Below, piece after piece: positions 1 through 8,243 of a stretch of DNA of 64,000 nt. Position 1 is the first letter of the stretch; each line of letters starts with the position of its first letter. The stretch spans positions 37,542 to 101,541 of the forward strand of contig SXOA01000132.1 in assembly GCA_005778405.1 (NCBI GenBank). The letters are read 5' to 3'. The position numbers and the translations under genes are program-made. This stretch comes from Planctomycetaceae bacterium (GTDB lineage: Bacteria > Planctomycetota > Planctomycetia > Pirellulales > Pirellulaceae). The notes beneath the pieces are model-generated. The model was given only the letters and a program-made list of their open reading frames with translations, was not told the origin of the DNA and made no database searches.

Positions 1-270
1 CTGATAACGGTATGCATCGTCGAGGTCAACGCACTGCGTCTCCACGTCGGCAGCGGGAAGGCGAACTTCCCCGGACTTGCCCAGCGTCAGCACGAAGTAA
101 TCACCCGCTTTCGTGATGCTCCCTTGCATCACATGCCCGTTCTTCAGCAGCAGCACCCCTTCCCGCGGCGCCAGCGCCGGCCCATCCCCGAGCAACGGGG
201 AATCATCCCCGCGCAGCGGAACAGCAACTAGCACGGCAATGAGGGCCGCCAGCCCGAATCGGTAGAACAT
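1..270 (-). CDS. Secreted protein of unknown function, N-terminal part only
   Basis: The reading frame starts at the ATG at 270 and runs off the left edge of the window, so only the first 90 residues are visible. Residues 1-21 (MFYRFGLAALIAVLVAVPLRG) look like a Sec signal peptide. They are followed by a short beta-rich unit (about 40-75) of the type LLLKNGHVMQGSITKAGDYF and then LGKSGEVRLPAADVE. This unit is common at the N-terminus of secreted planctomycete proteins whose later part carries TPR or other repeats; that part would lie outside the window. The gene has the same orientation as the downstream phosphodiesterase operon but is separated from it by about 180 bases. Function is unknown. 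Confidence 0.7.
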   Translation of the reverse strand, partial: MFYRFGLAALIAVLVAVPLRGDDSPLLGDGPALAPREGVLLLKNGHVMQGSITKAGDYFVLTLGKSGEVRLPAADVETQCVDLDDAYRYQ

Positions 271-448
271 GGCGGCGGGAGAGTAGGCAGGTGCGGAAGG
301 AGGGTCAAGGGCAGAATCTGCAAAACTCGCGCGAATCCACTCGGACGGCTCGCCACGGGACTCGCGGCCTACCTTTCTTGGCTCATGCAGGCCGGCTGGA
401 GGGAATTCCTTTCGCGTAAAGACTGCTTCGGAAGGGAGGGTTCACGGT

Positions 449-1855
449 TCATTCCGGCGGTAGGTAAGCCCGTGCGTGGAGGGCTCCCCTTTTCAGTGCG
501 GCCCTGGTCCAGGGGTCTTTGGCGTTGGCCAGGCAGTCCAGGATCGCCCGCCCGCGGACGGATTGCAGCCGGTGCTTCATCAGTTCCAGGGCCGTCTCCG
601 TCTTCGGACTGACGGCCAGCAGCGCGCGGCCCGCGGCCTCGAACTGCGGCGGACCGATCTGCCGAGCTTCCTCGTCCGTCAGTGCCAGATAATCGCGGCA
701 GAGTTTCTCGGTCGCTTCTCCCGGAAGGTGCTGCAGAGCCGGAAAGATGACCATCTTCACACGGAAGTCGGTCCACGCGCGCGGGTTCTTGTACTTCGGA
801 TCGGCGACCTTCTCTAGCTCTGGGTCGTCCCGCCACAAGGTGAACCGGGCCAGCTCGACGGCGCTGGGGGCCTTGAGCAGGATGAGCGCCCTTAGTGCAG
901 TGGCCCCGTCCTGGCCGTGGTACATCCACTCCTTGTGGAGCGCCCGATTGCGGACTCGCGCCTCCAGGACGGCGAACGCCTCTTTCGACATGACCCGCAA
1001 TTCAAGCAGCTGATCGGCTGCCCTTGCCAGGTGCAGGATCCGATCAGTGGTGGCCTCGGTTGTCTCCAAGATCGCCAGCGGGTTTGCTACAACTTCCCGC
1101 CTGATCGGCTCGGGATGCAGTTTGCGGGACACCGGCTCCGTCGATAGCTTGCCGAGCCTTCGACCCAGGGCGACCGCGACTCCACGGGGGTCATCCACGA
1201 TCACGCCATCACCAGGCATTTTCAGTATCGCCGCGATCGCATCCGGGAACACCTCGCCGCGATCCAGGTACAGTCCCCCCTTGTAGCGCCGCGGCATATA
1301 TCGCTCGTCCTTCAGAATCACTCCACCGTGGTCGGTGTTGCAGTAGCCGACGTGGTCCCACAGATCCATTTTTGTCAGCAGTTCGGCAATCGCCTTGTCC
1401 AAACCGGGCCGCTTGATGTCCAGGTGCATCAGGCCCGCGTGACTGCGGTGCAGCTCGAAGACCTCGGCCAGCGTTGGGATGCGGCACTGGTCGCCAAATC
1501 GGCCTGGGTTGCGGAACCGGAACCGCTGCAATTCGTCCCAAGGCAAATCGGCGACGTCGCCATAAGCCTGCAGAATATGGTCGAGCATGTCGTCGTGAAA
1601 GCAGACGAGCACTCCGTCCTTGGTAATCCGGATGTCAATCTCGTTGCCGTCCCCGCCGAGTTCGAACGCGGCCCTGTATGCCTCCAAGGTGTTCTCCTGG
1701 GCAAACTCGGACGCGCCCCGATGGCAAATGATATCCGTGCCCCCGCGACGCTCGGCGACGCGCTCGTGTCGTTGCCTCGCCTCATTCGGCGTCTCGATTG
1801 GATCTGCCGCGCCCAACGGGGCGGCGAAGATCAAGAGAGTGACGATATATCTCAT
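449..1855 (-). CDS. Secreted glycerophosphodiester phosphodiesterase family protein
   Basis: The 468-residue protein starts with a signal peptide (MRYIVTLLIFAAPLGAADP). A GDPD TIM-barrel domain covers roughly residues 40-230. The family signature is present: IICHRGASEFAQENTLEAY with the catalytic His-Arg and the Glu metal ligand, then GNEIDIRITKDG and FHDDMLD, where the catalytic His lies. GDPD enzymes hydrolyse glycerophosphodiesters to glycerol-3-phosphate and an alcohol. The C-terminal half (about 235-468) is helical, has no motif I recognise and looks HEAT-like. This is the last gene of a four-gene minus-strand operon, 70 bases after the MetE-like gene. The location should be periplasmic, which fits with an organophosphate transporter as first gene of the operon. 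The physiological substrate is not known. Confidence 0.85.
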   Translation of the reverse strand: MRYIVTLLIFAAPLGAADPIETPNEARQRHERVAERRGGTDIICHRGASEFAQENTLEAYRAAFELGGDGNEIDIRITKDGVLVCFHDDMLDHILQAYGDVADLPWDELQRFRFRNPGRFGDQCRIPTLAEVFELHRSHAGLMHLDIKRPGLDKAIAELLTKMDLWDHVGYCNTDHGGVILKDERYMPRRYKGGLYLDRGEVFPDAIAAILKMPGDGVIVDDPRGVAVALGRRLGKLSTEPVSRKLHPEPIRREVVANPLAILETTEATTDRILHLARAADQLLELRVMSKEAFAVLEARVRNRALHKEWMYHGQDGATALRALILLKAPSAVELARFTLWRDDPELEKVADPKYKNPRAWTDFRVKMVIFPALQHLPGEATEKLCRDYLALTDEEARQIGPPQFEAAGRALLAVSPKTETALELMKHRLQSVRGRAILDCLANAKDPWTRAALKRGALHARAYLPPE

Positions 1856-1925
1856 GTCAGACGTCTCCCACGCGGATGATGCCGGCGTAATCGACCGTTA
1901 AGGTGACTCAGCGCCTCCCCCGTAG

Positions 1926-2987
1926 CTAGCCGTACTTCTCCCGCAGCCGCCTGGCCGCCTCGACTTCGTTTTTCAGCTTCGTGTAGACTTCGTCGAGGCT
2001 CACTTCGGCAGCGCTGCCGGGAGCAAAGCCGCAGTCGGGGTTGAGAGTGATCCGCGAGGGGGCAACGTGCTTCAGGGCCATCTCGACCCGCTCGACGATC
2101 GTATCGGTCGAGTCGATCTGCCCCGGCTGACAGCTCACGCACCCTAGGCCGATCTCAACGTGCTCCGGCAGCTGCTTGAAGACCGACATATCGCCGGCCC
2201 CCGGAGAGGTGAACTCCATCGTGATGTGGCCGACGTTCAGTCGCGCGAGCTGGCGGAGGATTGGATCGTAACTGCCGCGATGGTCAGCCTCGCCGCGGGC
2301 CCGCGCCCCGGCCCGCCGGCAGAGGTGCACCGCAAGCTTGACTCCCGAAATGCCGGCGACGACCTGATTGTCCATATCAACAGCAAAGTCGGAGGCTTTC
2401 TCCGCGTCGTTATATTGCTTGCGCACGGCTGGATCGACGAACAGGCAGAGGTGCGGGTCATCGACCTGGATGATCGAAACTCCTTCGCTCTTCAGCAATT
2501 CCACTTCGCGGCGGAGGATCGGCACGCAGTCGCGCACAAAGTCTTCCCGTTTGGGATAGGCCTTGGCCGACTTAACCGGATCCCACATCCGCTCCCCCAG
2601 GAGTGCCGGTGCGGGAACGGTCGCTTTGATCTGCCGTTTCGTAAGGGTCTTGAGGTAGCGGACTTCCTGGGCGATGAAGCCGGGTTTTTTCGGCGAGAGC
2701 TTATCCACGACGACCGTCCAGGGCCTGCCATCGGCAGCCTGGCTCAGCTCGAATCCGTGTGCCAGCTCGGCAATCACGCCGATGTAGCTCTTGCGCCACC
2801 ACTCGCCGTCCGTGATGACATCCAGGCCGGCGGCCTCCTGCATGGCGACCGCGGCGCGGATCGCATTGCCCATCAGTCGCCGGTATTCGTCTCCCTGAAT
2901 CGGGCAGTCGTCGGCAATCAAGTCCTTCACGAACAGCGGCCGAGGCAGCGAGCCGATGACGGAAGTGGGGAAGAGGAGGTTGGGCAT
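1926..2987 (-). CDS. MetE-like cobalamin-independent methyltransferase, C-terminal-domain type
   Basis: The 353-residue protein corresponds to the catalytic C-terminal half of cobalamin-independent methionine synthase, opening FPTSVIGSLPRP. The expected zinc ligands can be seen: His221 and Cys223 (AVHLCRR), Glu258 (ITMEFTSPG) and Cys319 (LNPDCGF). It lacks the N-terminal folate-binding half of full MetE, so it belongs with the short MetE-core homologues that use other methyl donors or act as demethylases. It begins 2 bases after the nucleotidyltransferase stop, and the phosphodiesterase follows 70 bases on, which makes cotranscription very likely. Substrate is unknown. The context suggests a methylated compound released from or attached to a phosphodiester, which is inference only. 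Confidence 0.85.
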   Translation of the reverse strand: MPNLLFPTSVIGSLPRPLFVKDLIADDCPIQGDEYRRLMGNAIRAAVAMQEAAGLDVITDGEWWRKSYIGVIAELAHGFELSQAADGRPWTVVVDKLSPKKPGFIAQEVRYLKTLTKRQIKATVPAPALLGERMWDPVKSAKAYPKREDFVRDCVPILRREVELLKSEGVSIIQVDDPHLCLFVDPAVRKQYNDAEKASDFAVDMDNQVVAGISGVKLAVHLCRRAGARARGEADHRGSYDPILRQLARLNVGHITMEFTSPGAGDMSVFKQLPEHVEIGLGCVSCQPGQIDSTDTIVERVEMALKHVAPSRITLNPDCGFAPGSAAEVSLDEVYTKLKNEVEAARRLREKYG

Positions 2988-2989
2988 GA

Positions 2990-3757
2990 CTATTTTCCTC
3001 GATGCTTTGTGAGCCAGTGCTGCCGGGCGTACTCAAAATCCTGCTGCGTATCGACCTCGATGTAGCCCCCGGGCGTATCGACGTGGGCGAAACGTTCGCC
3101 GGCTTCGATCATTTCCTGGAAGAGAAGGATTTTGTACGCCTTCTCGAAGATGGTCGCTTCGCGCCATGGCCGGCCGGTGAATGCCGCTTGGGCAGGACGA
3201 TAGTAGTCCCGCAGCCGCGCCGCCCCTGCCGCGGAGAATTTCGCCACGCCGATGTACTCGCCGTACGCGTCACTCTCGGGAATCTGCCGATGGACGCGAG
3301 TCACGCTGCCATTGGCGACGGTCACCTTCTCGGCGTCGTCCGACGGATGATCGGTTCGCTGCTCGTAGCGCGCGAGCCAGGCCGTATCCACGCCGAGCGC
3401 CATGTCGTCCTTGGCTGCCACGAGTCGCCCAATCACGTCGGCCGTAAACAGGATATCGCTGTAGCAGCAGATGAACGGTTCATCCATCAAGTCGGCGGCA
3501 CAAAACAGCGATGCCAGGATATTGTTGTGCTCCCACTGCGTGTTGTGGCGGAACGTGAACTGGGGATAGTCGGACTTGACCCTGTCGATCTGGTAACCGC
3601 CGATGAAACAGACGTCCTTCAGATCATTTTCGGAAAACGCATCGACTGCCCAGTCGATGAGCCGCTTGCCTGCAACTTCGGCAAAGCACTTGGGGGCGTC
3701 GGCGGTCGTGGGCATCAGTCGTCTGCCGCGGCCAGCGCCGATCACAATCACTCGCAT
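2990..3757 (-). CDS. LicC/GlmU-like nucleotidyltransferase
   Basis: The start is taken as the ATG at 3757 because the conserved Rossmann-like opening (MRVIVIGAGRGRRLMPTT, then APKCFAEVAGKRLIDW) begins exactly there; the frame is open further upstream but inside the preceding gene. The protein is 255 residues. GxGxRL..P and the downstream PK are the NTP-binding signature of the sugar-phosphate and choline-phosphate nucleotidyltransferases. The acidic CYSDILF motif (about residue 100) is the likely metal site. The start lies 10 bases inside the end of the transporter gene, which indicates translational coupling. By family it could activate phosphocholine, a sugar phosphate or a related phosphate ester with CTP or another NTP; the sequence alone does not settle which. 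Confidence 0.8.
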   Translation of the reverse strand: MRVIVIGAGRGRRLMPTTADAPKCFAEVAGKRLIDWAVDAFSENDLKDVCFIGGYQIDRVKSDYPQFTFRHNTQWEHNNILASLFCAADLMDEPFICCYSDILFTADVIGRLVAAKDDMALGVDTAWLARYEQRTDHPSDDAEKVTVANGSVTRVHRQIPESDAYGEYIGVAKFSAAGAARLRDYYRPAQAAFTGRPWREATIFEKAYKILLFQEMIEAGERFAHVDTPGGYIEVDTQQDFEYARQHWLTKHRGK

Positions 3758-5439
3758 GCTTGATCCTTTCGTTCCACCAAAATCATAAGCGTGGCAATCA
3801 TCGTCAGGCCGTATGAGACCATGGCAATCGCCTGGTCCCAGGTGACCCCGTCCTTCATCCGCACGTACGACACAAACACCGTCAGCACGCCAGCGGCAGC
3901 GACAATGAGGCCGGGCACCGCCACCCACCGCGTGAAAAATGATCCGAGCAGACAGATTGCCGCTGTTGCGGTGGCAATCGTCAGCGGCAGCGGCTGGCTG
4001 CCGCGCGACGCGCTAGCCGTGGCAATTCCCAGCAAAGCGACTGCCGCCAGCTTGGGAAACATCGAGGGGAGGACGCCGAGCCGCCTGGACGTGGTGTTCC
4101 ACATGACGGCGGTAATGGCCGCCCCGGCAAACGCCCAGCCGGCCCAGATATAGATCGCCACCTGCCAGCCGCCATGTGCGTCGGCCGAGTAATAGCCCGT
4201 GACCACATCCCCCGTCGCCGCCCCCATGTACCCTAGAAAATTGACAAAGCCAGCCGCGGCTGCGGCCGTGCCCCGGTGAGCGAGATCCGCCGGCGCGGTG
4301 CCGACCAGCAGAACCTGCGGCCCATAGACGCAAAAGCCGATCACCACGAGCAGCCCCATCGTGGCCAGGGCACTCCAGCCGGCGGCGAAGTGATAAACGA
4401 GCGTGAGCGCACCGAGCAGAATCATCAAAAGGCAAATGACCGGGGCGCGGCGGCTGCCAAAGAACTTGTCGGTCGCCCAGCCCGCCAGATAGGCCCCCGC
4501 GGTGGCGCCGATGGCGATGACGACGTATTGCAGGCCCGCCTTGCCCACGCCAACTTTCTGCGTCTCCATCAGGTGAGTGACGCCCCAATCGAGAAACCCG
4601 TAGCGGCAAGCGTTGAGGAGCCCCAGCGCGAGACCGATCAGCCACAGTGCCGGGTTGTAGAGGGTCCAGTACAAACTGTCGACGAACGAAATCTGCGACT
4701 CAGCACGCGACTTGCGAGGCTGGCCGTGCGCCGTTTCTTCTTGATCCGGGGGCACTTCCCGCAAGAAGAAGAGCATGAACACGCCGGTGGCTGCCAGGAG
4801 GATTGCGGGTACATAGAGCGCGGCGCGCCACCCGAGATGCTGCGCCGCCTGACTCGCGATGAAGTACGTGAGCCCCAAGGTGATTTGATAGCCGGTGCCG
4901 ATGAGACCGATCGCGTGCCCGCGTCGCTCGATAGGGACCCAATTAGCCGCGACCCTCACGCACGGCGTCCAGCCAAGCGACTGGCAAAAGCCGTTGGTGG
5001 CCCACACGAAAAGCAGGAACCAGAAGCCGGCACTCAGGCCGAAGAGCACGTTGAGGGCGGCCGAGCCAAACATGCCGATCGCCAGCATAACCCGCGGAGA
5101 TATGCGCTCCGACAACTGGCCGTTGAGGAGTTGCCCGACGCCATAAGCGATTTTTAGCGACGCCAAAATCCAGCCGACCTCTTCGCCGACAAGACCCAAG
5201 CCCCCCTCCGCCAGTGGCGTTTTCATTCCCGCTGCCGCCGAGGAGATGTTGGTGCGGCAGAAATAGAAGGCCCCGTACGTCAGCCACAAGGTCCAAAGCA
5301 CCCCATTTTCGCCAAGCAGGTTCGAGGGACGGGACAGAGGCGGAGACGACACGTCAGCGGCGGCCGGTGCGGCGCAATCGATTGGCTTGGCGGTCGTCTG
5401 TTCCATCACCGCATCCAGGCTGAACGGAGTTCGTTTCAA
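3748..5439 (-). CDS. MFS transporter, organophosphate:phosphate antiporter (OPA/GlpT-like) type
   Basis: The 563-residue membrane protein has OPA-family landmarks: YGAFYFCRTNIS in TM1, QLLNGQLSERISPR after TM2, and NGFCQSLGWTPCVRVAANW around TM4-5. The standard 12 TM segments occupy about residues 50-450. An extra C-terminal hydrophobic part with three to four segments follows (450-560), which GlpT and UhpT do not have. Translation may start at 5439 or at the Met 12 codons later. OPA proteins exchange phosphate esters such as glycerol-3-phosphate for phosphate at the inner membrane. As first gene of the operon with a phosphodiesterase and a nucleotidyltransferase, uptake of a phosphate ester is a sensible role (inference). 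Confidence 0.85.
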   Translation of the reverse strand: MKRTPFSLDAVMEQTTAKPIDCAAPAAADVSSPPLSRPSNLLGENGVLWTLWLTYGAFYFCRTNISSAAAGMKTPLAEGGLGLVGEEVGWILASLKIAYGVGQLLNGQLSERISPRVMLAIGMFGSAALNVLFGLSAGFWFLLFVWATNGFCQSLGWTPCVRVAANWVPIERRGHAIGLIGTGYQITLGLTYFIASQAAQHLGWRAALYVPAILLAATGVFMLFFLREVPPDQEETAHGQPRKSRAESQISFVDSLYWTLYNPALWLIGLALGLLNACRYGFLDWGVTHLMETQKVGVGKAGLQYVVIAIGATAGAYLAGWATDKFFGSRRAPVICLLMILLGALTLVYHFAAGWSALATMGLLVVIGFCVYGPQVLLVGTAPADLAHRGTAAAAAGFVNFLGYMGAATGDVVTGYYSADAHGGWQVAIYIWAGWAFAGAAITAVMWNTTSRRLGVLPSMFPKLAAVALLGIATASASRGSQPLPLTIATATAAICLLGSFFTRWVAVPGLIVAAAGVLTVFVSYVRMKDGVTWDQAIAMVSYGLTMIATLMILVERKDQACE

Positions 5440-5542
5440 GGGACGGGTGTGAGTGTATCATTGGGACCGGGTAATTTCAGCGGGTAAGGCAGTCCCGAAC
5501 CTCGGGCATAGCTGCCGGACTTCGGATGAGGAAAAGGTGCCA

Positions 5543-5698
5543 GAAATCGGTGTTCGATTCAAAGCCAATCTTAGAGGCTCAGTTTTGCGGGATGCGCAAC
5601 TCGATGGAGTCGACTTCTATCTGCTCGACCTGCGTGATGCCCGCATCGACGCCGAACCTAGAAACCACTTGCTAACCTGCCGGGCGTTTTGGCAGGAC
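5543..5698 (+). pseudogene. Remnant of a pentapeptide-repeat protein
   Basis: One plus-strand frame between the transporter and the oxidoreductase genes encodes FKANLRGSVLRDAQLDGVDF followed by YLLDLRDARIDAEPRNHLLT and CRAF. The A(N/D)LxG-like pentads and the DLR(D/G)AR-D....H...CRA ending match the C-terminal part of small planctomycete pentapeptide-repeat proteins as I know them. The frame has no stop after this motif and runs antisense into the neighbouring gene. Upstream residues (from a GTG at 5453) show no family resemblance. I read it as a decayed or truncated gene; a short functional gene cannot be excluded. Confidence 0.45.
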
Positions 5699-5717
5699 CG
5701 CCGCCCGGAAAACTTCT

Positions 5718-7016
5718 CTACACAAACTTCGTCAGCCCCGGCACGGCAATTTCCACTTTTGGCCCCGGTCCCCACTCGAGCTTTTCGGGGACAAGGCTTT
5801 CCTGGCTGTTCATGGCCATTTCCCAGGTCACTTTCTGCCCGGTGTAGCAGGCCATGCGCCCCATAATCGCGAGCAGCGTACTGTAGCACATGTAAATGCC
5901 GTTGTTGATCGGCTTGCCGCTGCGGATGGCTTTGAATAGCTCAACGTGCTCCACATCGTACATGCTCGGCTTGTCGCCGCGATACTTCCAAGTCTCGGTG
6001 CCGCTGATGATTTCATGCTTGAGAACGCGGGCATTTCCCTTGGTACCCCAGACGTAATCTTCCACGTCGGTCGAGCAATCTTTCATCTGCCGCGTATAGG
6101 CGAAGGCTTTCACACCGCTGGCCCATTCGTAGCAGACGGCGTGATGATCGTAGATGTTCCCCCATTGGGCTTCGGTTCGCTGCTGGCGTCCACCCATGCC
6201 GAAGCAGGAGACCGGCGGCACGTCACGGTTCAGCCACATTGCCTTGTCCAGGCTGTGGATGTGCTGCTCGACGTTGTGATCGCCCGAGAGCCAGGTGTAG
6301 TAGTACCAGTTGCGGCACTGGTTCTCCATGTCAGTCCATTCCGGCTTGGGAACCCGATACCAGAGGGGATTGGTCAGATAGTTTTCCTGAATCGTTACGA
6401 TGTCGCCGATGGCCCCGTCCAGAAGTTTTTCCATCGTCGCCTTCACGCCGTAGTCGTATCGCCAACAGAGGCCGGAGACCAGATTGAGGTTCTTCGCCGA
6501 CGCCAGGGCGGTCGATTGAAGGCAACTCCGCACGCCGGGGGCGTCCACAGCGACCGGCTTCTCGCAAAAGACGTGTTTGCCGGCTTCCAAGGCGGCCTTC
6601 AAATGCACGGGGCGGAAAGCGGGAGTTGTGCAGAGCAGCACCACGTCCACGTCGCTTTCCATCACCTTTTTGTACCCGTCAAAGCCGGTGAAACAGTGGT
6701 CGTCTGTCACGGCGTACTGCTTGCCGAGCGTACGGGTGAGATTCTCCTTGCAGTGCTGCAGATAGTCCGGAAACAAGTCGCACATCACGGTGAGCTGGGT
6801 GTTCTCATCCGCATGCATCGCATTCACCGCCGCGCTGGTGCCGCGGCCGCCGCAGCCAATGAGCCCGACCTTGAGCATGTCACTTCCCGCCGCGTGCACA
6901 GCCGGCGGATTGGCCAGAGCACTCACCAGCGTCCCCCCCACAGCTGCGGCTGTGGTGGAAGCCAGAAAATCGCGGCGGGACGAGCTGTTCGAGGAAGGCT
7001 GCGGATTAGTAGTCAT
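5718..7016 (-). CDS. Tat-exported Gfo/Idh/MocA family oxidoreductase
   Basis: The 432-residue protein starts with a twin-arginine signal (SSSRRDFLASTTAAAVGGTL, cut probably after AVHA). The Rossmann dinucleotide motif VGLIGCGGRG lies at about residues 51-60, and the family motif GKHVFCEKPVAVD at about 145-157. The C-terminal substrate domain includes WLSGDHNVEQHIHSLDKAMW. These enzymes are NAD(P)-dependent, usually acting on sugars or cyclitols, and Tat export implies folding with cofactor before transport. Planctomycetes carry many such exported paralogues, so the substrate cannot be assigned. It is divergent from the mtfA gene across a repeat-containing spacer. Confidence 0.9.
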   Translation of the reverse strand: MTTNPQPSSNSSSRRDFLASTTAAAVGGTLVSALANPPAVHAAGSDMLKVGLIGCGGRGTSAAVNAMHADENTQLTVMCDLFPDYLQHCKENLTRTLGKQYAVTDDHCFTGFDGYKKVMESDVDVVLLCTTPAFRPVHLKAALEAGKHVFCEKPVAVDAPGVRSCLQSTALASAKNLNLVSGLCWRYDYGVKATMEKLLDGAIGDIVTIQENYLTNPLWYRVPKPEWTDMENQCRNWYYYTWLSGDHNVEQHIHSLDKAMWLNRDVPPVSCFGMGGRQQRTEAQWGNIYDHHAVCYEWASGVKAFAYTRQMKDCSTDVEDYVWGTKGNARVLKHEIISGTETWKYRGDKPSMYDVEHVELFKAIRSGKPINNGIYMCYSTLLAIMGRMACYTGQKVTWEMAMNSQESLVPEKLEWGPGPKVEIAVPGLTKFV

Positions 7017-7117
7017 GAAGGAAGCTCCTGGCAGGCTGGACGGGAGTGAATGGCTAGATACGCATCTTAATCCTCTCCTCTTCTTAACGCAAAGGCGGGA
7101 AAGGAAATGTCGAAGCC

Positions 7118-7198
7118 CGAATGACGAATGACGCCGGGGACAGCATCGAGTCTAATTGACTTTGCATTTCATTCGCCATTCGTCATTCGGATTTCGTC
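7118..7198. repeat. CATTCGTCATTCG-type inverted repeat between divergent genes
   Basis: CGAATGACGAATGAC at 7118-7132 faces CATTCGTCATTCGG at about 7178-7191 and ATTTCGTCATTG just after. The same motif forms a perfect palindrome, AATGACGAATTCGTCATT, at 17190-17207 next to the ABC ATPase gene. It is a dispersed repeat family rather than an operator specific to these genes. Confidence 0.65.
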
Positions 7199-7201
7199 AT
7201 T

Positions 7202-7993
7202 GTGTTCTCCTGGTTCCGCTCCTCCCGTCGGAAAAAGCTTCTCGCCGAGCCGTTCCCGGCTCCCTGGCTGGAAGTGTTGCAGCAAAACGTGGGGCATTTC
7301 GCCCTGCTGCCGACGGAACTGCAGCAGCGCATGCGGGATGCGACTCGGATTCTGGTCGCTGAGCGGACGTTTGTCGGCGCGAGCGGCCTTATGGTGACCG
7401 ACGAGATGAAGGTGACGGTGGCGGCCCAGGCGGCGCTGCTGATTTTGGGAGGACATGACTACTACTTTGACCGGATGAGCGAAATCTATCTGTATCCTCG
7501 CCGCGTCAAAGCTGCCCTCACCACCTATCAGCATCGGCTGCACAGCGGTTTGGGGTTCGTCGATGAGGACGCGATCAACCTCGGCGAAGCCTGGCACGAC
7601 CGCCGCGTGCGGCTCTCCTGGCCCGACGTCCTCCGCGGCGGACGCGACCCCCACGACGGCATCAACCTCGTCCTGCACGAATTCGCCCACCACCTCGACG
7701 GCCTGGACGGCGACATGGGGGGCCTCCCTCCGCAAGAGACTCGCGCCAAGCAAGATCGCTGGGAGCAAGTCATCGACCAGGAATACGACCGCCACCTCGC
7801 CGACCTCGAAGCCGGCCGCGAAACGCTCCTCGACCCGTACGGCGCGGAAAACGAAGCCGAATTCTTCGCCGTCGCCACTGAATGCTTCTACGAGCAGGGG
7901 CGTGAGCTGCGCCAGGAGCATCCCGAGCTATATGCCATCCTGCGAGATTTCTACCACGTCGAGCCTGCGGAATGGCATGCTCGCTCAGCCTGA
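7202..7993 (+). CDS. mtfA: MtfA-type zinc peptidase (glucose-regulation peptidase family)
   Basis: The 263-residue protein matches MtfA (Mlc titration factor A; DUF980) along its whole length. The metallopeptidase motif is HEFAHHLDGLDG, with His159, Glu160 and His163. The second acidic helix that supplies the third ligand region is AENEAEFFAVATECFYE (about 214-230). In enterobacteria MtfA binds the repressor Mlc and has aminopeptidase activity; no Mlc homologue is visible here, so only the peptidase fold is transferred. It is cytoplasmic, with no signal peptide. The gene stands alone, divergent from the oxidoreductase gene. Confidence 0.88.
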   Translation: MFSWFRSSRRKKLLAEPFPAPWLEVLQQNVGHFALLPTELQQRMRDATRILVAERTFVGASGLMVTDEMKVTVAAQAALLILGGHDYYFDRMSEIYLYPRRVKAALTTYQHRLHSGLGFVDEDAINLGEAWHDRRVRLSWPDVLRGGRDPHDGINLVLHEFAHHLDGLDGDMGGLPPQETRAKQDRWEQVIDQEYDRHLADLEAGRETLLDPYGAENEAEFFAVATECFYEQGRELRQEHPELYAILRDFYHVEPAEWHARSA

Positions 7994-8243
7994 TGACCAG
8001 GCTGGATGAAATGTGCGCGGTAAGGAGGCATTATCCGTTCTTACCCGCACCACCGCGACAACCCCATCCTGGCCGCGGCTGGTTCAGGCACACCCCTGGA
8101 CGCGAAGCACCGGAAGTTACGGAAAACTGTCGAATCGCTCATCCTTCGCAAGAGCAATTTCGGGTAACGCGGCCTAAGATTCTTCGATTCATCATTCTTG
8201 CCTGGCGGTGAGATGAGGGTAGCACCTCCTTGAGGATTGACTC

